The notes under the pieces are model-generated. The model was not told the origin of the DNA. It saw only the letters and a program-made list of their open reading frames with translations, and made no database searches. Source: Pomacea canaliculata (taxonomy: Eukaryota; Mollusca; Gastropoda; Architaenioglossa; Ampullariidae). From it: DNA of 64,000 nucleotides. The stretch's first letter is position 1; each line of letters begins with the position of its first letter. Made by a program: the position numbers and the translations under genes. The DNA lies in the NCBI RefSeq assembly GCF_003073045.1, contig NC_037603.1:16126192-16190191 (forward strand), read 5' to 3'. This document shows, in pieces, positions 12,001-24,000 of this stretch.

Positions 12001-15000
12001 GTCACATGCTGCATGAGGCCCCTTGTGATGTTTTACAGGGTTGTGAGGGGTTACAACAGGTGTGCACCTTTTTCATGGTATAACTTGGTGATGAACACAT
12101 TAATAATAATGTGCATTTGTATAGTGCCTTTCTCCAGCAACAGCATGACCCATCGTGCTTTACAGTAATAAAAGTGCTCTTGTATAGTAGCATGCTTTGC
12201 TATAAAGAAGACAAGCTCAGTTCAATGCAAAGGAAGAGCATATAACTGTCCAATGAAGAAACAAAACACAAAGATGAAGCAGAGATGTAACACAACAGCA
12301 TGCAGTGTGGCCATAGCCAGTTTCTCTTAGAATACAGGAAGGAGATCAAGCCAGGTGAAGATCAGCATGAAGTGTAATGTTGAGAAGATTCCAGTAAAAT
12401 AAACTCAACCCAACCATTTTTGGGGAGAGTGGGGAGGGAAAATATGTTGATAAGGAATGTTGTAGGTGGTGAACAGTGACTTTCAGCCCAGACTGACAGT
12501 GACAGGAAGATTTGGTATTGCTCAGAGGAAAATGGGTCGCTCATTAGGTTTGTTTGAGTGTGGGGGAGGGGAATCATCAAAATAATTGATTTATTGGTCA
12601 GTGAAAACTGTTATGTGTGTACATCAAGCATCCTCTCCACTGCCATTTATCTTTCATTCACTCTTATTTCAATTTCTTTCACTCTTTCTCAGGCACCACA
12701 ACTCTCCTTCCTCTCCTGCATGCACGCACGCACACACAAACTATTTTGAGAAGCAACGCCATTGTCAAAGGTAAAAAGTAACAGCGAATGTTTATATAGC
12801 GCTTAATTCCAGGCTCAAACCGCTTATACAGGGACTAACATAGTAGACAACGTAGAATACATAAAAGGGGGAGGAAACCGGAATAGACGAAGAAAACATT
12901 TAGGTTCCCTTGACTATAAGAAAAAAAATCCTGATACTCGGCTGGCAGTTGTTGCTGGAGTTGAGACGCATGCTTCTCCCATGCATATTCGTTTTACAGC
13001 AAGGTCTGAGGCGGCAGATGGCGGTCTGCAAGTATGACAGTTATGTATAACAGGACGGTTTTGAGAAATTTATGACTGCGCGAGTGGGATAGCGATTAGG
13101 ATAGGGCAGGATAAGGGAACTCTTTATCCTTGTTCACGTCGACTCCCTCTTTCTTACCCCCTCCTCCGCCGATGGTGCACAAGCCGAGGAACAGCAATGT
13201 CTACGACGACAACGATGCTGTTCCCCTTCCATTTGAAATTATTGCCGGGGGGAGAGGGGTGGCGCAGCTGAAACGATTTTTTGGTGGCGTGTGGCTTGTC
13301 TGAGTGTGTGTGTGGATACATCGCAGCCACTTCTGTGAGGAGAGCCTTTGCAGAGAGAAGCTTGTCCCCCGAGGGAAAGATCTGAGGTTGTAACAGTGGC
13401 CGCCTGACAGCGATATGACGAGGCCACAGCGCTATGACGGGTGTAGACTCCAATAAAGAGCGTCAGTGTAACGGGTGGCGATTTTTCTGGATCATTGATT
13501 GAGACCGTTGATGTGGAACTTTCTATCTAACGACCGTAACGTAAAGGGACAATCCCCCCCCCCCCTTCAATTTGCTTTAACTTTAGTTTTTAAAGCAGAG
13601 GATCTAACCATGCAACTTAAAAAAGAAGATCAGAAAAGTTTCAAAATGAGGCAGTGGGTATGTATCGATTTGCTGATAGTGGCAGTTAGGATGATTGGAA
13701 ACTATCACAACAACAGTCTCGCAACAGCTGGCACTGCCATGTGTGGGACTCCTATTTTGTTACGTTCAGCCTCCAAGGCCTTCAGTTGTTGTCGCGAGCC
13801 TAGCTGTTGACTTTGTCGCCTCGTGCTTCTTTGTCACTTCAGAAGATGCTAGGAGTCGGCCTCTATTTTTGTCCGTCCTACAGTCATAGATACACAAGAC
13901 TGTGACCCCATTTCCTGTTGTTGATTGAAAAGGTGAGAAAGGGGTTATGCACGTGCACACATACTGCGTGGAAACATCTGGTGCTGCGGCAATCAGCCAG
14001 GCAACTTTCGGGCAGAAACAGCTGCAAGATGCCGCGGAAGATGTCGGAGGATCGACACAGATGGATTATCGCCTCGTGTCGCAGCTGACCCTCAGCACGT
14101 TCATGCCGCTTGTCGGTCCACCTTTCGCCGCAGAGACTGGAGTCGTGACAGGCAGTGTGTAGGATTCCCGATACCCGCTGGCATGACCGCTCGCGTCATG
14201 GAGGAGAGGGAGTTAATGACGAAGATAGAGAAAACGTTGATATCTGTGTTCGTCAATGAAAGTATTGTGTTCGCCATGCCGACGTGCTGCTTATGGAACG
14301 AACACTTGCACGGGATTGTCACTAGCCTGTAACTACGGACTGACTTTTCGTCATTCTTTCGTCACCATGGGCAACTGTTTCGCTGTGCTTTTCAGTCAGT
14401 AGTCTTTTCTTCTTTCTCCACTGCTCAATTCGTTCTTTATCTCCCCTCTCTCTCATCCTCCCTTTCTCTCCCTTAGAAGAACATGCATCATCTATCATTA
14501 TTGCTGTCAATGACATCTTATATTATCTTCATTCTCTGTGATTTCAGCATCTATTCCTGGTCTTCATCGAAGGGACAGCTTTTTCCAGCCTCCAGCCAAG
14601 GGGCAGAGTTTGGTATCATACTTGTCAGAACAAGATTTTAACTGCTGTGCCACTTTGGAAACGGTAGGTAGTGCTTAAGAAGTTGGAAAACTACTTATGC
14701 ATTACTTGTTTGTTTTACAAGTGCATTTTTGTCAGGTTTGTGTGATAGAAAAGTTAGCTTAGATGTTAAAGTTTTGTCATTATGACACAAGCTATGGAAT
14801 ATTTTGATGTTTGCTTCTGCTAATATTTACAAAATTATTTGGAAATCAGGAGATGCTCTTTAGTATGATCTTTTCAGCCATTGGAGCTTAGTGTGCAAAA
14901 CATAGGTGAAGAAAATTAGCTGAAAATACACTAGAATAATAATAAGATTTATACAGTGAATTTCCCCAGACATCACAATATAGGCAAAATTACACAGAGC

Positions 15001-18000
15001 TTGCATCACTAGACTGAGGGCGAGAACATTTCACAGGAGCTTTGGAGTGTTGCAGCACTGCAGTGTATTGAATGTGGGTTTGCAGCACTGCAGTGCATTG
15101 AATGTGGGTTTGCAGCACTGCAGTGTATTGAATGTGGGTTTGCAGCACTGCAGTGTATTGAATGTGGGTTTGCAGCACTGCAGTGCATTGAATGTGGGTT
15201 TGCAGCACTGCAGTGTATTGAATGTGGGTTTGCAGCACTGCAGTGCATTGAATGTGGGTTTGCAGCACTGCAGTGTATTGAATGTGGGTTTGCTGCACTG
15301 CAGTGCATTGAATATGGGTTTGCAGCACTGCAGTGCATTGAATGTGGGTTTGCAGCACTGCAGTGTATTGAATGTGGGTTTGCTGCTTTACAGTATGTTG
15401 AATCTGGCTGAAGATTGTTTCTTTGACAGCATTATAAATAGCATTATAAATCATCCAGGACATGTACAGATCTGGATGAAAAAGGAGGCATTTCATATTG
15501 TTAATAAACATTTAACAAGAGAAAAAAAAAAATCTTATAAATAAAAATAAATACTGGCAGATGTTTTTACACAGGTTGTCAGTGTGTGCTGTGTTACAAA
15601 GATTTAAAGCTTTTTTTAATATAAAGAATAAAGAAAGATGAGGAAACAGATATATATATGTTAACATATGTTACATGATGGTGGATATTATCTTCTATTT
15701 CATCTTGTTTTTCCAGCTTCTAGTGATGCTTAGGTTTGAAAGAAGTATCATTTCGTAGGATATTTTTCACGTCTTAGGAGTTGTATATTAAATTAATTTG
15801 GATGTCTAATATAATTCATGAGTGTTGATTGCTTTTGTTTTAGGAGAATGCACACTTCACAATTGCTGACATACTGATCAGCGTTTTTGAACAAATGAAG
15901 TGGGAAAACACTTTGAAGCGACAGTCACTCATGGACACTGTGTCAGATGAGGAGGAATCAGATGATGAAATTGCTGAACTGAAACAAAGGATTCGCATTA
16001 GGAGGAGAGAGCGTTTAGTAGAGGTGAAGAAAAGATAAAGATTTTGTTTGTGTGTGCACCTGACACACATTCATGCACACACACACAGAGATACACATTG
16101 CAGTTGAAGATTTGCTGATTATGCCAAGTATTGTGCATGATTGTTATTGCCATTGACTGATGGAGAAAAGTGAACAGAGTTTGATATAGGTCTCCTTCAT
16201 CAGTATTGAGCTGGAATGTTGCTAGCATCAATATTGTTTGTGCGTGATAGGGAGGTGTGAAGGACACAAGGGTCAAATCATTAAGATCTTCTGTTTAATA
16301 TAGGCTTTGATAACAGTCAGTTGCCATGGACACTGTCACCAGTTTCAGTTTTTGAATTCGGTCATTCATACTTTATTGATTTATTGCACCAATCATAAAA
16401 ATTCAAGGCCATCTGTGTTGTAGAGATTTTACTCAAAGCTTTGTTAGGACCTTGTAGAGAAGAAAGCCTGGCTTTTTTATGAAATGGAAGGATAAAGTTG
16501 CATTAATTTCATTCTTCTGGTTTTTATATATTAGTAATGCTAGAACAGGGTGTTAAGTAGGTCGTGCTGAATTCATGCTGCTGTAATTGCTGCATGTTCA
16601 GTCAGTAATTATAGGGTTAAGTTCATTCATTTGTATAGCTTCTTTTTTAGTCATGCTGTTGATCATATTTCCTGCACTGTAACTATGTTTTTTTATAACA
16701 TTTTCTTTTTTGTAGAAATCCAAACGGTTCTCTGCCAACAGTGATGGCATGAATGACAGTAAGTCTTGCATTCCTTTCAGTTTTATTTAGGGAAAAGAAA
16801 AGAAAGAGGTTTGCAATAGACTTTAAAAAATAGTTGTTTGCATGTTTGTATGCATGTGTAAGTGCATATGAGAGTGAAGTATTGTCACAAATGGCCAGTA
16901 GTCAACATAAATTTCAGTATTAAAGCAACTACACCATACCTTCCAATTAAAAATTTGCTCAAAGGGTTAAAAGCGTGTTGAATTATGCTAACTCAAATGA
17001 TGCACCTTTGATCAACCTTTTAGCAGTACTTTCCCTCCCTACCTCTCAAATGTTTTCTTATTTGTTTCAGCCAACACAGGCAGTAGTCAGGCCGCCTCTT
17101 CTCCCTTCAGCTCTCATGATTTCTCCTCATTATCAGGTCAGGAAATATATACAAACTCTTTGGGAACAGAGAAATGCATGTTCAAATCTTTGTGTATACA
17201 GTTTTTCTTCTCCCTATTATTTGTAAAGAAATTGGTGCAACCTAAAGAAATTATCTATTTCTATGATGCAGCTGTAAAGTGCTTGCCATGACATAGCCTT
17301 TGCTGATGGCATAAAACACCAACATAAAAAAAATCTAGAAAGAATTATTGCTTTTACATTTTTGTAAATAATGGCACTGTACAAAATTCAAAAAGAATAT
17401 AAGGACTGCTATTTTTATATTTGTGTTGCAAATGGGCACACTGTAGGTTCATATTAGTTCATGAATTTCCTGTTAGAAGCCAGCAAGCTATCTGTTCTTG
17501 CACATGGCATTTCTTCTAAGTCAAAGCATTTGGGTGAATAAAGATGTCCATTTGCTCTAAGCACATGATAACCTTTCTAACCTACTCTATGCTATAACAC
17601 ACCATGGCCTTTCTAACCCACACCATATATCGTAAACACTGCATGGTGTACTCAACGTAATATTAGAAACTGAGATGCTTGTGTGACTTGAATGTCAAGG
17701 TCCCCTCCCAAGGGGGGCCAGCTACAGTGGTTATTGATTGTAAAGATAGGGTAACATGTGTACTCCTGAAGTTCTCAGCTGTCAACAGACACCTGAAAAT
17801 TGATCACTGCCTTTGACATGCCTGTGTCACATTTCATAAGAAAGCAATTATCATCTGTAGGATTGTAAGCACAGTTATGTAAAGTGTAAAGTGATCTTTT
17901 AAAAACTAAGCACCTCTTGACTTGTAAAAATATTTGTATGTGTTTTATTTATTCTGTAAGGGTCATTAATATTATGTAACAGGAATGTACATCATTGTGG

Positions 18001-21000
18001 CAGAATTCTGACTTATTTGGGGAATTTATGTCCAAAAACTAGAGGGAAAAAATGCATTCATTGCTTCTTTACCTATGAAGTGCGGCAAATGCAGTTTTGC
18101 CTCAGTCCTGGAGTATGTACAGATTGTTTATAATCAGTAGAGCATCCATGGGACAAAGGCTGCTGGATAATCTGTGTCAAGTTGATGGGCTTGGTAGCAG
18201 AAAGACCTTTGCCCATACATCTTTGTCTTAGTGGGACTTGAAGAAGCTTGGTGGAAGATGAGCAAAAAAGTCCTGTGGGTGTATTAATAGGAGTGAGTTT
18301 GGAGATGTACTGAGGACCAGTGCCAGAAACTGCAGAAGCTATACACAGAAATGGTCATTTCCTGGTAACTCATGGGGTGAAGTAGTAATTTTAGGAGTAA
18401 AGCTGAATGTATTCAAAACAAACTTATTTACTATTGCTGACCATATAGCAACTTTACCATTGTGCATAAGATAAACTTCATTTGTTACATTTGTCACTGC
18501 AGACAACAGCATTCTTGGCATTGCTCAACAAACTTCATTTGTTACATCTGTCACTGCATGATAACATGGCATCCTTTGATGTTGTTTATGAGAAAAACTT
18601 CTTTGCTATGTATATTTTGCACTGCTGACTGCGAGACGTCCTTGACTTTGCAGGTAGCAGCGACAGTGAGGAACTGGATAGTGAGCTTGAGTTGACTTGT
18701 GAGTTTGGCTCTCTGAGTTTTCTCCTTTGCTGTAGATTTCTGTCAAAACCTGTAAGATGTGATATGGTATAGTGATAGAACAGACTTGTCCAGCTCAATA
18801 ATCCCAGTCATAAGCATTTCATAGCAAGTGAGAATAGAAAGGCCTTTTAAATACATCAACAATATCATGACAGAAATCATTTTTTAGAAAACAAACTAGT
18901 TTTCAAGTGTGTATTTTACTAGTTACTTTGATTTAATTAAAACTATTAGAAGACAGTTTCAAAGGGCTCATATGGCATGTGCATGAATTGATGCACAGGT
19001 GTACACACACACAAACCACCGTGATTATGCTATGGGATGTAGATGGGTGGAGGTCAAGCCCTGTTTTGATCACCTTCACTTTCCCTACTTGGTCATGTAT
19101 CCTGTGCTGCTGAGTTTGGGTTTGCAGGCAACAGTCACAGGCCTGTGCAGACCTTGAACCAGTAATATTTTCTCCAAAATTGAAGTATTAACCATCAGGC
19201 AAGGTAGCCTCCCAATAAAAGCCTGCTGTACCATGATAAACAAATTCACTGTTAATATTCCTTTATTACAGTTTCGGGTAACGAGCCATCTAACCTGGCG
19301 TTGTTAAAAATCTCAGGACTGTCCCTGTCCATGGCTTCACTTTACTCAGGTACGCTTTTGTATGCATTGTCTCCCTGCTGCTGTTCTTTTATTGCCTGCC
19401 TTGTTGCTTGGCTTCTATTGTTCAGATAACATTGATGGCCTCCATTTCTGCTCTTTCAGCCTTTGTCGCCCACTCATAGTTTATTGCCTGACATCTGCTG
19501 ATTTCTCATTGTCAGATAAAAATCAGTGTCCTTTATTTCTTCTATTCCAGCCATTATTAGTTGCTGATAGTATACTGCCTGCCTTGTTTGTTGGTTTCTC
19601 ATTTTCAGATAAAAATCAGTGTCCTTTATTTCTGCTATTTCATCCATTGTCAGATACTGAAAGTTTACTATCTGCCTTATCAGTTTGCTTCTTATGCATA
19701 AATGAAGATAAGCTTTATTTTATCTCTGCTGTTCCTGCTTTGTGACCCATTGATTTGCTGCTTGGCTTGTCTGTCGCCCTCCAGTAGATCTACCAACAAT
19801 GTTAGTTACTGCAGTTTTTTTCTTTTTAAATTTTGGGATCTATAGTAGTCAGTTGGTTTTGCCTACCACTAAAAAAAATGGGATTCATTCAGATTTTTCA
19901 TTTCACAAAAAGTTTCCCTTTGGTTTCACTGAGTTTGAAAATCATAGAAAGCCCAGTCTTTTGCTGAGGTCCTTCATTATGTAAACCATTAATTATTACT
20001 ATATTAATAATGGTAATAAAAGAAAAGTTTCACTGCTGCTTTGTTGCTTAGCTTGGCTTTGGCCTCCTTTGTGAAGGCAAGTATTGTGTATGAGCTGTTT
20101 TGCTATTTGTGCATTGCTATAATTCTTAGTAAAGTTGACATTTCTCTGTAACAACCTGTTTTGTAGTAACTCATTCTGGATTGTACATAGTGATTGTTAG
20201 TTGTTGTCTATAAAATGGTGAACTGCCTTGAGTTCAGTATTTTGAGTGCAATGTTTCATTTTATTTTTATTATTATAGTATATCTTGTATCGGAATGTAT
20301 AATGACCAGAATACATTTAATAATCCAATATCTGATATGTCTGACTTTTTTTACATCATTGTTCATTTATATTTTTACTGGAACATGTTTATCTTTAGAA
20401 CTAGTCAACTGGATTGTGTAACAGTCTTGAAGCGATTATTAGCATTCACAACTAGTCAACACATCCAGCACAGCATTCTTACATTGGTACAATGCACAGG
20501 CATTTATTGAAACTCGTCTAAGTGAAGCTGTGCAGTGTGTTCTTCCTTTGTCTGCTGTGCTGATTCATTCATGGATGTATTTATATTTAACCTATTTGTT
20601 GGATTTCTGAGATAATCACACTATTTACAGTAAAAGAAAACATAGTTCTAAAAAAGTCTATAAGTGACATAAACTCAAAAATGGAAAATTTACATGTAAT
20701 AGGGCTTGTAGTGAACATGAAAAAAAATTGCAAAAGAATAATTGATTCATAATTTTACCAGCTGCAGACTTGCAGAAGAGAGGAAAGTCTCCAGAGCCTA
20801 CAGGATTAGACCAACAAGGGTAAGCAGTTTATTGAATTTATAACAGAAGTATTGAAAGATGGGTATTAAAACAAGGACTGTACATTGGTGCAGCTTAGGA
20901 TCTTTATAAATAATTTAACTTGTATGCCCTAATTGTAGGATTCATTTTTTTGTGCCTTGTCATGGATTTGTTAACTTTATATGGTCTGTTAAGCTTTAAA

Positions 21001-24000
21001 GCATTGACTGCTGGGATGGTGTGTGTGTGTGTGTCTTAATTATTTCATTCAGTAGAGAAACACAAAGTACTGAGATGAAGCTGTTGATGTTACTCGTAGT
21101 CAGTCAAGAGGTTATTAATAGGGTGAAGTGGGTGTATTTGGAACTTGGAATATGAGAGAGAAATGGTAGGGGTTAAGTTGTTCATGTTGCTTTGTCAGCT
21201 CTCAACAGAAGGGGTTAAGTTGTTTATGTTTTTGTATTTCAGCTCAACAGAAAAATCCAATTTCTCAGCTGAAGCCATTGCATTATCACTGTTGAGCCAG
21301 TTCTCTGAGAAGCGACTTCCTAAGGCTTCAGAACTGGATTGGCTGGTGTCAGAAAAAGATGTACCACAGGCAGTGAGTTATCTTTCATTGCTGCCAGCCT
21401 TTGTCAGAAATTTTTATTGGGTTATCATGTTTTGTTATGTGTTTCTTTCAAAATGTTCTTTTAAAGGAAAATTATTGTAAATTTTTAATAATTGTTATCT
21501 ATTATAGTGTTCATTTCACTTGTAATCCTGTATAACATAGCTAATCTTTTTTTCTGTTGTTGAGCATTTATATTTATTGTTTCCATTCTGTTAAATGTTT
21601 TTTTGCATTGTTATCAGTTGGTTTATAAGAACACTATGCTTCTAAAAAGAAGAAATAATTGCTGATGTTCTGTCAACAGCTACTGCCCTTACCTAACTCT
21701 TATCCCATCTCACCAGATGACGGGGAGAATGCTGACCTCATGCAGACAGCTTACCAGGTAAGACAGAGGTGCCTCCCATGACAGCAGTGTGTTTAGGTTA
21801 ATCCTAAAAGTTTATGTCTGTCTTTTAGTTACCTCCATGATCTACCATGATATGCTAAAGTCAGTACTTGTTCATTGAGTAGGAACCTATTTAGGACCTA
21901 AAACCACCTGTTGGGCCGCACGAACAGGCTGCAACTGCCCGCAGTCATTGTAGATCAACTGCCTGTGCACCCTTCAGCTCTTGCTAACCATGTTGATGAT
22001 CTGGCAAGGCCAAAGTGCTGCTTTGCTTTCCTGCAGCCGATCTTGGAAAGTGAGCTTAGGACCATCATACTCAAGTCAAAACCCACAACTTGTCCACTGG
22101 ACCCCATTCCCACCCAACTACTCAGACTCCCATTCAGAAATAAGCATTCAGTAACAGCACAACAGTGTACCCTGTTCTTGAACTGATGTTATGGTTTGTC
22201 AGGCCTTTTTGTCTTTGAATAATTCTCTCCTCATGATATGATGACGAAAAGCAAAGTATGCATTGTTTGCTGTGAGAAAGTTTTTATTTCTTAGCTTTCA
22301 ATTGTTTATTTCAGTGCTCCATTTACATAAATTTGTTAAAGTTTAGAAAATAAAAACAGAGAAGTACTTCCTTAACAAATGTTTACTGCTTCTTATAGAT
22401 TGCAACGTTTCTAGATTTTGTTATTGTTTATTTTGAACTGAATTTTTTTTTGAAAAAAGTAATTGATAAATTTCTGTTTATCAGACAAAACTTCGAGGTA
22501 ATTTGGAGTGGGCCCCACCACGAGCTCAAATCATCTTTACGGTCCATTCCCAGGAAAAGTGAGTTAGGTTTGTTTCCTAGAGTTAGTCAAGTTTCTTATG
22601 GGTTATTGTGTGTATATTATGTCGTATCTGTTGTATTCCCCAGATGTTGTGGTCAGCAGCAGGTGTTCCCCTCCATTTTCACTTCTCTTAAAGCTGGGGT
22701 TTTTTCTGTTTTCAGACGAAGTGTTGTGCTAAGTCGACAGAACATGAGGTGTGCAGGGTGCGGTGCTAAAACAGAACCAGGTGATTGTGCTGCAATGGGA
22801 TAGACATAATGTCCTTTCGTTTTTTGGGGTTTTTTTTTTGTTTTTGTGTTTGATAATTAAAATTCTGTTTTGATTTGTTTAAGTAGTAAAACTATTCATT
22901 ATAATATTTATTTTTATCAGTAATAGTTTTGTGTCATTAAATTTTGTAAATTGTTTTATATTTTGGGACATTCTTTTAGAGACAATTTATGGTGATATTT
23001 CAGGAATTGCCCTAAATGTGTGCAGAAATCTGACCTTTCGCTGCTTTATTTGATCTACATATTTACTTACTGATTTTAAATTAGATACACTCTCTGTTAA
23101 TTTGTCTTAGTTTCAGTGTCATTGTCATACCTCAAAAACTTTCGCAAAGTAGATGTTATTATTATCTAATTATATGTTTCATTTTTGTATCTGTAGGTTT
23201 TGTCAAAAGATTACGGTACTGCGAGTATATGGGGAAGTACTTTTGCCAGTGTTGTCATAGCAACAGCATGGAGGTGATACCAGGCCGTATCATCATGCGA
23301 TGGGATTTTACACAGTACTATGTCTCAAATTTTGCTCGAGATGTGTTACAAAAAATTCACCAGCAACCTCTTTTTCACGTGGAAGCAATCAATCCAGCTT
23401 TGTATCGGAAAGTTCGTTTGCTAGACACTGTCCGTGACCTGCGTCGACAGTTGGGTCATCTGATTGTATTTCTCAACATCTGCAGGCGAAGCACAAAGTG
23501 AGCTTTGAGTTAAATGTTCTTTTGGGATCTTTATTTGTCCCACGCACATAATAGGTTCTTTTACTCTTACCCACCTCAAGTATATTTATTCATTTTAGTG
23601 CAGAGGTAATGTGCATCTCCCAAACATTCTGCTCAAGCATTTGACTCAAGAGTGCTGTCTTTTGTGGCTTCAGGCTTTTGGAAGAGATGACATCACTTCG
23701 CAGACATTGGGCAGAGGATGACGACATTTACTCTGTAGAAGATTTTCTCATGGTAAGTGTTACTAGATGCTGATTGACTCCCATGGCACTTCCCATCTTG
23801 TGCCAAGGGCTGGTCCTGCACTAGAGAGATGTGATGGACAGTTAGCATCATGTTAGTGTTAGCAAAAAGGATAGCAAGAGCCACCTGTGCTATATGAGAC
23901 TTGAAGTCAGGCGGTGGTCACAGCACACATGGCCACTCCCCATTTAGCAGAGTAAAAGGCCGTGCCACACGTTTGTTCTGATGATCGTGAACTGGCAACA

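Noticed and set aside
15049..15408. CRISPR-like array
   Set aside because: The repeats are contiguous with no spacers, in an animal intron; it is a minisatellite.
14990..15544. Open frames of 109-173 codons on both strands
   Set aside because: They are translations of the 30-bp minisatellite, open because the unit is a multiple of three; no start, splice or family support.
19362..19745. 127-codon open frame
   Set aside because: It runs through a tandem repeat just inside the donor of Rubicon exon 12 and has no family similarity.
22450..22803. 117-codon frame across Rubicon introns 16-17
   Set aside because: It partly overlaps exons 16 and 17, but the real product uses the splice sites at 22558 and 22716; the intervening part is intron.
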